NCBI GenBank assembly: GCA_026260175.1 | Contig: JAKCWW010007536.1 | Location: 837 to 27,340 of the forward strand | Source of the DNA: Reticulitermes lucifugus | Lineage: Eukaryota; Arthropoda; Insecta; Blattodea; Rhinotermitidae | DNA: 26,504 bases | Direction of reading: 5' to 3' | Shown: piece after piece, positions 1 through 9,200 of the stretch | Layout: each line of letters begins with the position of its first letter | Position numbering within the stretch: position 1 is the first letter of the stretch | Made by a program: the position numbers and the translations under genes | Notes under the pieces: model-generated | Databases searched by the model: none | Seen by the model: the letters and a program-made list of their open reading frames with translations, nothing else | What the model was told of the DNA's origin: nothing

Positions 1-118
1 CACAACACTCACAAGAGACAGACATCCATGCCCTAGGCGGGATTCGAAACCACAATCCCAGCAAGCGAACGGCCTTAGACCTACGCCTTAGACCGCACGG
101 CCACTGGGATCGGCATGC
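1..118 (-). mobile_element. tRNA-derived SINE, family C (5' head, truncated by window edge)
   Basis: Read on the - strand, this has a tRNA-like head with the B-box-like GGTTTCGAATCCCGCC at about 38-53 and an A-box region near 95-115. It shares GACAGACATCCATGCCCT and CAATCCCAGCAAGCGA with the copy at 11851-12055. The head carries a small internal duplication (CTTAGAC twice, 75-92). It is not a functional tRNA gene because no cloverleaf closes. Confidence 0.7.
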
Positions 119-904
119 AGGATAATACAAGCCTTAAATTTGCCATCTGATAAGGATATAATAGTAGAGTAATGCGAACAGTAAGGAATTGTCATAATGA
201 ACGAACACAGCAAGAGTAAGATTATTTTAAATGACCTGTCATGACATGCAAACAAATTACAGCAAACAAGTAGCTATTGCCGCCATTGTTGGTTTGTTAA
301 ACTCATCTGTGAAGGCCGTATAAATGTAGGGGGGGGGGATTGGTCATCCTGAGGCTACAAACGTAACCACTTTGTGCAATACGGAACTTCTGTCCTTGTG
401 TCTACTGCCTCTATTTCGCAGCCGTTAACAGAATACATTGTAGCGTGTTACTTGTTACACAAACATACGGTGGAAACACTCTTGACTTTTTCTTTACTGC
501 CGATTGAGATATAAGGAAACATTACAAATGTCACGTAGGTCTACTTTCTAATCTGAGATTTCTTCAATGTAATTGTAATGTGTTGCGGGGCCACACTGCA
601 AGGCGGCCGGCGTCGTCACTGGTGGCGGTGAAGCAACGATATCTTCTGCTGTACTGCGCGCAGTCTCGCATTAAAAAGAAACTCCCTGTAGTAACGTATC
701 TATTCGACAACATCAGGATCCAAGGTTTCGACGTTGTTGGCTCAATATAACAACTTTTTAACTCATCCTGACCTAATTAAATCCCATGGATTTCTCCACG
801 AAATGCTGTTCTAAATTTCCTTTTATATAACACTATATTGACGCCTTAGTCTGCCATGAACCTTTCCAAAAACTGTAACGAAAAGTAATATTGTTCTCGT
901 GCTT
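119..904. other. spacer, no gene seen
   Basis: No convincing coding frame or known repeat was recognised. There is a run of ten G at 330-339. The segment 590-670 is locally GC-rich compared with its surroundings. No exon continuing into the oxygenase gene was found here. Confidence 0.5.
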
Positions 905-1170
905 AATTGAGCCATGAAGACATATGACGGAGTGGTTGTATAGCTCCATATATTCTTGACATCGACAATAGACAGAGGTAGTTGTTAGGCTTCACGCCTC
1001 GGTCACACTAGTCCGGGATAAGAGCTTCCTAAATTTGGATATGAGGACGGGTGGGCCCCAGGCGATCAGGAGGCTATGGTGTAGAGAACTATGTTCCTGT
1101 CAAGAATCGAAGCCTCATCCCTCAATGGTCCATCCTGTAGCTTAGTCACTATACCACCTGAGCTATCCCA
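905..1170 (-). mobile_element. tRNA-derived SINE, family A
   Basis: On the - strand the head reads TGGGATAGCTCAGGTGGTAT (an A-box-like start), followed by a degenerate B box (GCTTCGATTCTTG). The body ends in GGAGCTATACAACCACTCCG and CTTCATGGC, shared with the copies at 2370-2655 and 2695-2993. The sequence is diverged, so the insertion is old. Confidence 0.7.
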
Positions 1171-2369
1171 TCTTATAGTCCTACATTTATATTCAGTGCT
1201 GTTGCAAAAGTAGCAGAAACCACGTTTGCAAAGCAATGTACAATTTACTATTTTGTGTCATAGTTTGTTGATTGACGCTTGAAACCTGCAAGGTTCTCGT
1301 TGAGTGAAGAATGACAGTGAAACATGAATTGTGATGGATGAGGAAATTTGCTGCTTTCAGGCCGACCTTTTTAAAAAAAATGAATGTTTCATGTCACAGT
1401 CAGGTAGCGGACGTCCGTTTGAAATAATCAGGCTGTTTGGTCTCCAACTGGAGAGACATAATTTCACATTTCTATTGCATCCAGCAAGTTATAACAGTGC
1501 TTCCTGTTTGTCTGACATTTCATGCTATAGCTAGTTTAAAATTACATAAATGAGGGATAAACAAATCCCAGGTGCCAGGATGCCCAGGCGACTAAATTTT
1601 ATCCTGTGGAGCCTGGCAATTGGGGGTCCTCAGAATGGAATTTGCTTCACATCATCCTTCTGGCGCCTATAATTTCTAGATGGCTTCTAGATTTCTGGAA
1701 ACCTTGGGTACCCCTGATATAAATGATTCAGAAAATAATAAAATTACTGTATAAACGCGTGCTGCACATGTATTTTGATATTACGAGCAACCGGTGCAAA
1801 TATGGGCGACTGAAAATGCATCTTGTTTGCAAGCCTTCACTGAGAGAACAACAGGAGTCATGTGTGTTCCGTGAAACCATATGACGTTTTGAAAGAAGAA
1901 TGCCTTTGTAAAAATGGGTACTGCGTCATGGAGGACACCATTTGCAGTCTTGTTCTTTTAAATGTATTTAAACTAATTCTATTCATATTTATATCGGTCA
2001 AGTGATAGTAAGGCCATTTAGAAAATGAGGTTGTAAATTGTTTGAGGACAAAGACGGGGTTTACGTAATCTGTCTGGCCTGGCGTAACACGGAGCCTGCA
2101 GTAACCATGACGACACTCGGGGCGGGAGCTGTGAAAGTTGGTTAATACTCTTAGCACCAGTAACATTCACTCTGTTCGGTAGCAATTGACACTTCCCGCC
2201 TACGTTTCTACCTGACCCAAATTTTGCAGCAAACAGCTTTCCATGAACGTAACTACAAATTTACATCATTTGTGTCAACATCGTAGGGGTTTGCCAAAAC
2301 CAGTTGAAAGCCAAAAAAGTACGCGGAAATGAGGATTAAAAACTGTCCTTAATACAAATACCAACACTA
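1171..2369. other. spacer, no gene seen
   Basis: Short open frames at 1331-1534 (+) and 1858-2166 (-) lack recognisable domains and have no splice context that would support them. The segment 1560-1735 is locally GC-richer, with repeated CCAGG motifs and two copies of a CTAGATTTCT-like word; it could be an unrecognised repeat. Confidence 0.45.
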
Positions 2370-2655
2370 AGTAAGGTAAAGCCTCTGAAAACGCCATGAA
2401 AGCATATTGGGGAGTGGAAGTATAGCTCCACTCATTTTTAACTTCGGCATTACTTGGAAGGAGTGGGAAAAATCACGACCCGGCCGCTTTACGCCCGGGA
2501 AAGAACGCCGGTGCCAGTCGAATAAGAGGCTGATTGGGTCTCAGAGTTATTCTGGACTTTTAGATCAGTGAAAAATCTCACGCCTCTGCCGGGATTCGAA
2601 ACCGGGTCGTCCAGCCCCTAGCCTAGAAGCTACTAACACTTTCCACGCTAAACTT
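2370..2655 (-). mobile_element. tRNA-derived SINE, family A, near full length
   Basis: On the - strand the head has GTTTCGAATCCCGGCAGAGG as its B-box region (2588-2607). The body has CCGGGCGTAAAGCGGCCGGG, then GAGTGGAGCTATACTTCCAC, and a tail derived from TTACCTTAC at 2370-2380. It lies head to head with the + strand copy at 2695-2993. Confidence 0.8.
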
Positions 2656-2694
2656 TATTTAGCAAACATGGTTATGACTCCAGTCTTGTAGGAT

Positions 2695-2993
2695 GAAGTG
2701 GGCCGGGATAGCGTAGTCGGTGTAGCGACTCGCTACGGGCTGGGCGGTCCGGGGATCGAATCCCGGTAGAGGCGAGACTTTCCGCACCCGCCTAGACCGG
2801 CCCTGGAGCCCACCCAACCTCCTGTACAACGGGTACCGGGTCATTCCCGAGGGTAAAGTGGCCGGGGCGTGACGTTAACCACCGACCCCATCTAGCGCAG
2901 AGGTTAAAGAAAAAGTAGAGCTACACCTCTACTCCCCCTCCCCCTTTGTGCCTTAATGGCAGGTTATAGGCTCACCTTTACCTTTACCCTTAC
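2695..2993 (+). mobile_element. tRNA-derived SINE, family A, with target-site duplication
   Basis: This starts with GGGCCGGGATAGCGTAGTCG, has the B box GGGGATCGAATCCCGG near 2750-2766 and ends in a (CCTTTA)n tail. It is flanked by a perfect 10-bp duplication, CTTGTAGGAT, at 2685-2694 and 2994-3003. That marks target-primed insertion by LINE machinery and makes this the best preserved SINE in the window. Confidence 0.9.
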
Positions 2994-3029
2994 CTTGTAG
3001 GATAAAATCGAAGTGCATTGGTACATAAT

Positions 3030-3200
3030 TACCAACGTTTCGAATGAGATTCACGCCTCAGTTTCCAGTGTCTTGGATTACCCTGAAGATGGAGGCAGCA
3101 AGCGCCAATGTACATCACACACAAGAATATTGGAATCCTCATGAACATCGCTGTGAAGACCCCACATCAAACATAATTATCTCTCTCGAAAAAGCAGATT
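3030..3200 (+). repeat. dispersed repeat with CCTGAAGATGGAGGCAGC motif
   Basis: CCCTGAAGATGGAGGCAGCA at 3081-3100 matches the motif family also seen at 17294-17332 and 23903-23945. The usual GAAACG partner is lost downstream (GCGCCAATG), while a reversed CGTTTCG sits upstream at 3037-3043. The following text (ATCCTCATGAACATCGCTG) is a decayed continuation of the same repeat type. The 67-residue open frame across it is not a gene. Confidence 0.55.
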
Positions 3201-4042
3201 TCAAATGTTCATTACGGAAATGCCTAACATCTTTATTGAAAAAATAAAATCGCCAGCTCTGCAAGAAATCCCCGCCTTTTTCGGAAGTCGACGTTTCGAC
3301 GTTTCATTACAGTGTTCACAACAGCTCGCGAAGTCTGAGTTTGTATAACCTTCCGTAATACACTAGATAAGACTTTTAGCCAGCACCCTCCATCTCCCTG
3401 GAGCGGAATCTCCCTTCGTCGACCGTCCGCGGTTTCTTACCTTCCACATCTGAAGTTTGTCTTCTCCATCCGCAAGCTAAGGCCGTCCCGTGCCGTAGTA
3501 ATAATTGATAGTCATAATTCTTAAGGCAACTGACACAGAATTCGTATATGAGGTTCTCACGACCATGAACAGGAAGGTTATTTTTTCTAAAACGTGATGC
3601 TCTGCAGCCTTGGCTTATATACATCGACGTTTCGAAGGTTAATGTTTCTCTCTTCAGGTAGTAGAAATTCTGGAGGGTACAGGAAGTTCCTCGGAACGTC
3701 TGTACGTATCTACCATATTTGGGCATGCATTCTGGAATACAATAATCATGCCACCAGAAATTTGATTCAGCATTCTTTTAACTCCGGTACCGTATTCTGT
3801 GGTACGAAACCGTGACCAAACCACACGGACTGTTGGTGCAGGCACACGCTACATTGCACTGGGAAGCGTAAAACTGGCGGGTTTAGAACAGCGGTGCCCA
3901 CATTTTCGAGGATGGCGACCCCTTCTTAACCATAAAAAAGTTCGCGTTTTCCCAAATTGTACTTTTATAGAATCTCTTCATTTTAAAATGAATGTCAAAA
4001 ACATTTTATTTATCGCAATATTAGTAATAATAATAATAGTAA
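3201..4042. other. spacer with one motif-repeat remnant and a TAA simple repeat
   Basis: A - strand motif copy (CCTGAAGAGAG to CGAAACGTC) lies at 3626-3658. Direct CGTTTCGA words occur at 3292-3306. TAA/ATA units at 4018-4042 form the tail of the SINE that follows. Overlapping open frames at 3376-3845 have no recognised domain. Confidence 0.45.
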
Positions 4043-4330
4043 CAGGTAAAGCAATCCCATTACAGGCCTGGACAGGCCGTAAGGGCTCCAGGTGGTTGAG
4101 GCTCCCAGATTTCTAGACAATCGGCACATAAAGGTGATAAGGTTGTCAGCTTACGCACCGACCGCCTTTACCCCCAGAAGATACCCCTGGTACTCATTTC
4201 TGTTAGAGGCTGAGTCGACCCCAGGGCCAAAGTGCGGCCGGAAGGATTAAGTCAATAAAAAATCCATATCATCCCATCGGAAATAGAACCAGAGACCTGT
4301 AGTGTCTCAACCAACTGCGCCACCGCGTAC
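4043..4330 (-). mobile_element. tRNA-derived SINE, family B
   Basis: On the - strand it begins GGGTACGCGGTGGCGCAGTT, an A-box-containing tRNA-like head, then a B-box-like GGTTCTATTTCCG. The body ends GGCCTGTCCAGGCCTGTAAT and is followed by a TTA-rich tail. The body is shared with 10716-10897. An (AAT)9 simple repeat lies just outside the head at 4334-4360, which suggests insertion into, or expansion of, an AAT tract. Confidence 0.8.
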
Positions 4331-4333
4331 CCC

Positions 4334-4360
4334 AATAATAATAATAATAATAATAATAAT
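4334..4360 (+). repeat. (AAT)9 microsatellite
   Basis: Nine perfect AAT units sit directly beside the head of the family B SINE. Confidence 0.95.
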
Positions 4361-5525
4361 ACAAGATATGAAAGAATACAAGCGGTGGCTGTATGAGAAG
4401 ACTTCTTGCGAAGTGATGTGAATTCTAAGGCCCTTGGAATAATATCGTAGCTCTCTTGGAAACATCCTGAGGTCTCCCAGACGGTCCGCGGCCCATACGT
4501 TCCTAATCACTGGCTTATGCAAAAGGCCACAAAATAATCCTTTTTTATAACAAGAAATGAACAAAACTGCATTCTGAGTCAAGGCACAGAGAATCTGCAA
4601 TTTCGTACTCGTCTGTTTCATTATAGCCATGTAGTAACCGCCGACATCTGCTGGAGATAGCTAATTGCCACGCACCACCACGTTCGTTGTACACGCTCGA
4701 CAAGGCAATAATCTCGGACCGCAATCGTGCCGCGCCGTGAATAACAAACGGCCAGATGCATCACCTTCTTCATCATGCTGACAGAGAAATACGTGAATAT
4801 GATACGCGCAACAACTGGAAACTCCCAAAGCTTTTCAGAAATGTTTCCTTCACGTTCCACCTTCACGGAAGCTAGACTGTGCGACGTGAATGCCAGGTAT
4901 TAATCGGCTAATAGGTCCACGAACGTGTATAAACCTAAACCCACTTGTATCAGGATTGCTCTAACACATGGAAACTGGTTAGCTCTGACGCAAAAAGAGA
5001 AAACAAGACCAGCCTGCATCCTAAAATTCATCTGGGAAGGAATATTCCCGACGCTACGTGCCATTGAACTTGAGAGAAAACGCTCCACAGACAGAAAGGC
5101 AAAACTTTCTTCACTGTTTGGCCTTCGGTTTTTTTTAACCGTACACTATGTGTCAGAAGAGAAGAAAGAATGTAATTACACGGTTTAAAGAACATTCTCC
5201 GAATAAATTTCACGGCGTATCTTTGGAATATATTAATGAAACCTGTGCTAACACTATTATGGAAGAATATAACAGCGTTTTAAAACAAATGCACACAGAG
5301 TTTTGGTGGGAAAGCCTGACGGGAAGAGACCGCTTGGCAAACATAGGCGTAGATGGAAGAATAATATTAAAATGCATTTAATCAATTAATAAGTCACCGT
5401 CAAACACAACTATACATTAATTATTTAACGATAAGCTACATGGGCATGTTCCGGTCTTAGCAGACCACGAACAGGCTTGTGACTAAATACATACACACAA
5501 CGGGATGGCTTCCATTGCGTTAATT
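4361..5525. other. spacer, no gene recognised
   Basis: Several overlapping open frames on both strands (for example - strand 4307-4866 and + strand 4925-5188) are not related to any family I recognise and lack consistent splice structure. They may be an old unrecognised transposon. Confidence 0.4.
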
Positions 5526-5680
5526 AAAATACATCTTAAAGAAGTGAGATATAATGCATGGATTGTATTCATCTGGCTCAGTGAAGGGACAACGAACCTT
5601 CAGTTTTCATGAAATGAGATAAGTTCTTGATTGGTTGAAACCGCCAGCTTTTGAAGAGGGACTCCGCTCCATGGAGTTTT
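5526..5680 (+). mobile_element. LINE 3'-end remnant (same family as 13850-14585)
   Basis: This aligns by eye to the reverse complement of 13870-14050. Shared words in order are GCATGGATTG, TCTGGCTCAG, AACGAACC, TTCTTGA(C/T)T and GGACTC(T/C)GCTCCATGGAGTT. These cover the end of the reverse-transcriptase frame and the 3' UTR. Many substitutions show it is old. Confidence 0.65.
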
Positions 5681-6075
5681 TTAATTAGTGTTGGTTTTAA
5701 GTATATGTTATGTTAAACGTACATTACATATATCAAAGATCCACAACATGACGTCAAATGTAATATCACGGGTGTTTAATATATTGCAGTGGTGTGAAAT
5801 GGATTGAAATGGTTCAGAATATGACACAATGGTAGGCTCTTTTGAAGTGTTACATTAAAAAAAGGTATTTCTAAATGAGCGGAACAACTATCAACGTCTA
5901 CAGGAGTTCTTAAGTTAGTTGGCTGGCTAGTTGGTAAATCTCAAGTAGGAAAGGGAAACGTGTGCATTCTCATGTACGGTCCGGCACATTTGTCTGACTT
6001 ACTTTCACCTCTGACGTCACGGAATACTTCGCAGGTCAGCAAGATACCCATCGTATGTAATAAACATTTAGTAAT
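5681..6075. other. spacer upstream of the oxygenase gene
   Basis: A+T-rich, with no exon recognised. It should contain the promoter if 6076-6293 is the true first exon. No clear TATA or initiator element could be assigned. Confidence 0.4.
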
Positions 6076-6225
6076 AGATGGCAGTGACTCTACTTTGACA
6101 TAATGTGTTATGTTGTCAAGAGATGGCAGTACTTGATATGTTCAATGTTCCTTACAGATGGCAGTAGTTGCAAGTCTGCGTTGTGTGTAGCTGACGAGTT
6201 CAAGTTCCTACTAGAAGATGGCGGC
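6076..6225 (+). promoter_or_regulatory. cluster of four AGATGGC(A/G)G motifs at the 5' end of the gene
   Basis: AGATGGCAGT occurs at 6076-6085, 6121-6130 and 6156-6165, and AGATGGCGGC at 6216-6225. The core ATGGC is the binding core of YY1/Pho zinc-finger factors. The last copy with its flank, GAAGATGGCGGC at 6214-6225, exactly matches the TISU translation-initiator consensus SAASATGGCGGC. Its ATG at 6218 is, however, out of frame with the oxygenase, and this copy encodes E-D-G-G of the protein. A regulatory role is an inference. Confidence 0.3.
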
Positions 6226-6293
6226 CTTGCCACTGCCGGTTCCACACACAACTTGGAACTCCCAACGTGGTTCGACTGGGACAAATTTCGGAG
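6145..6293 (+). CDS. exon 1 (or first visible exon) of the mpaB-like gene
   Basis: The frame is open from 6088, after a stop at 6085-6087. In-frame Met codons lie at 6103 and 6145; 6145 is chosen only provisionally. An upstream non-coding or coding exon is also possible, because AG acceptor-like sites end at 6157 (CTTACAG) and 6190 (TGTGTAG). The secure part is residues 22-50, ending [13 protein letters not shown], which reads straight into [10 protein letters not shown] of the next exon, as expected for the family. The donor is GAG|GTAGGA at 6293/6294, splitting an Arg codon after two bases. Confidence 0.75.
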
Positions 6294-9200
6294 GTAGGAC
6301 ACTTTGGTGGCTCACAGCTTTCTACATGCATAGGACGGTATATATACTCACCCTTTCCACGCTGAGCTTATGTTGGATACTGCATTATTTTGCTGCTTAA
6401 AACAAAGTGACAATTTCCATTTCCTGGAGTAGAAACAATGTTACATCCACTGACACCATCAAACGCCCGAGACAACAATGCCATTTTTTTCTAATTAAGC
6501 GTGCGTACCTTTCAACTTCTGCATAATGACAGACTCTTATGACATTTACTGCCATGTAGCATGCATGTTCGTAAATACAAGAAAGACTTGCTACACGGGG
6601 TCAGAATACCTGTAGTGCCTGTAACCATTCGAAAACGCTACATTCATTGGATACTTAAAATATGCAGATGAAACAAATTTATAAAACCAACAGTATAGAT
6701 TTAAAATTGGTATGCACAATTCGTAAAAATATTTCCTTTTCACGGCTTGTGTAAGGTCCATCATGTCGTAATTGCTCCAGCCTCTTTTCGGTATCACCAA
6801 GAACGTTACAACATTGACAACTGTCTTATAAGATAAAATATGCTATCAATACAGTATATATAATTGCAATGAAGCCCATCAAACTACAAGCTGCCCGCTG
6901 CGCCAATCTATAACGGGCGCTAAGACATCATTGGAATAACGGCATGTATGTGTGCTAGCAAACTCAGGTTTCCAACCGAATGAATTTCTCAGAAAATGAT
7001 CGGCAGTTTGGTCACGCGCCATAAATAAGGTTCGTCAGCCCTGTCATAGACCGAAAAAGTTTGAAGAGTATCGGTGTTAAGTGGTGACTCGAGCCAGCCC
7101 TGCAAACTACATGCATCTGCGCTTAAAGTATTTCGAAATTCTGTCACTGTTCGAAAAACAGTTATCGTCGCCACTTTAATAACAATTAGTGTATATTATC
7201 GGTACTGTACTTTGACAGTTTTAAGGTGGTACTGATAATTGTTCGGTGATTAAAGGATTAAAAGGATGTATTTATTTCTGCCCTGTGTCTTTCCCTCACC
7301 TCTCTCTTTTTCCTCTTCTTCCCTTCTCGCTTCCTATATTTTTCTTTTCTTCTTTTCTCTCCTGCTTTCATGCTTACCTCCTTTCCTTTTTTCCTCCTTT
7401 CCACCTTTCTTTCTTTCTTGCTTTCCTCCACCCATCTTTGCTTTCTTTGGTCGTTTGTTTTGTTCTTTCTTTCTGTCGTAATAAACAGTAACACTGACTC
7501 CTTAACAATTCCAGGGGCCAGCAGTACTTCCGCAAGAACTACTTTGCGCTGTTCGTGGCCAAGCTGTGCGGGTTGCTTACCGTATTGACTATCCCCAGCA
7601 TCGTTCGCGTGTTGATGCTGACGCGCCAATCCACGGAGCCAGTGACAGCATTCAGGCGCTATGTCGTCACTCTCACACACATGCTGGAGTGGTACGACGG
7701 CGACCTGCTGGAGCCCACTTCCAGGTAAGAAGTTGCTCCGAAATTTTCTCAGAAAAGAAAAAACTGTGATTTTTCAGCTGACTGTATCAGTCCAAACAAA
7801 CCACAACCATGACCTGCACTTGCCGGGAACCAAACCAACCAACCAAGAGAAGAGGTAACTAAGAGCAGAGTCTTACGGCGTAGCGTTAGTCGACGTCCCT
7901 TGGTTGTTTAGCCATTCCTACGTCCGACCGCATTGCTGGGCTAAATAACAGACACCTTATACTACAAGTGAGAATTTCGCTTACGTTAATGGTTTCCAGT
8001 CTCGTTTGAAGACTTCCACTTTGGCATGCTGAAGACAAGTGCTCAAGAAGCAGAAAACCTTATTTTCATGGGGCTCATTTTGGCTGGAGTGCTCCTTGGG
8101 TTTGGACCCCAGAGTGGTACAGTCGCATGCTGAACTCATGCGGCTGTGTGCAGACACTTTGGTGAAGCCGCCGTGCATCAGGGGGGAGTGCAAGCCGTGT
8201 CCAGTCTTTCCAATATACCCCTCCTTTGGCTTACAACTGAGGAAAAATCACGGATAAACCTCCGTCAGTGTAGCCAAAAAGTGCCCGGCTGGGCACGATT
8301 CGTTTTGTTGACTTGGCTACCGTATTACAGGTGGCCACGACTGGTCTGCCGAATCAGTGACCCTTATCTTGCGCTTCAGGGGACTTGGGTCAACATAAGG
8401 TCAGCATATCTGTCGAGTTGCCGAACTGTGGGGTTCCACACAGCAGCTAACGTTGAGTCGAAACTCTCTGCTAGAGCTCTGATGTGTTTGGCAAAAAAAA
8501 AAAAGGGACTCCTAAATCCTCGTGAATTTGCCTGTTGCCATCGTACCAAAGTGTAGTAATAGCAATGCGAAGACACTTGGATTGAAGCATCTGCAGCCTC
8601 CTGATATGTGTGGAGGCCCCTGACCTCCAGATGTGGCACGCGTAGTCATTCGTTGGACGGCTCAGTTACATATATAGCAAAACTCCGTATCTGATTGTGA
8701 GACCATTCCTCCTGTTTAAGAGAGGACCCAACTCTCCCATCCTCTGGGCGGTTTTCTTTCAGACCTGATCGATATGAGGCGACCAAGTCAGCCGTGTCTC
8801 AAGTCGACCCAATGGACTGGCTCCCCGAAAACCCGTACTGGTCGGGGTTTAGGCATATAACTGCCAGCCTTAGCGAAGAGCATTTCAGAGCTCTTTGAGA
8901 CATTGATGGCGGTTTTCTGTAACGAGAGGTAAACAAGAGGCTTCCATGGCAGGTTTAGATTTTGTGTTTGTAATACACAATGACGACGTGGGGTTTCTTG
9001 GCCTCCGGTAGCGGGTAATCCAAGTGGTCGCTCGTTTAAAAAAATTTGAGTTATGAAAATCGCAATTATGTGTTCACTTGTTGATTAGCTTGACAATTTA
9101 AAATATTTTGAGAGCAGAATATCAAATTTTTCGTTTCAAAATACTCATTTGATGTCCTCCTTTTGCCTGCACTACTTAAGCCCCTCCCATCTAGTCCCGC

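Noticed and set aside
2701..2770. Possible tRNA gene with A and B boxes
   Set aside because: It lacks a closing acceptor stem and is the head of a SINE with a tail and target duplication.
3799..4116. 105-residue + strand frame
   Set aside because: It runs into the family B SINE body and its TAA tail. No domain and no splice support.
7258..7680. 140-residue open frame on the - strand, rich in Lys, Arg and Glu
   Set aside because: It is the complement of the pyrimidine tract plus antisense of exon 2. Composition explains the open frame.
8146..8556. 136-residue + strand frame
   Set aside because: It is antisense to the decayed jockey-type LINE, whose reverse-transcriptase motifs read on the - strand.
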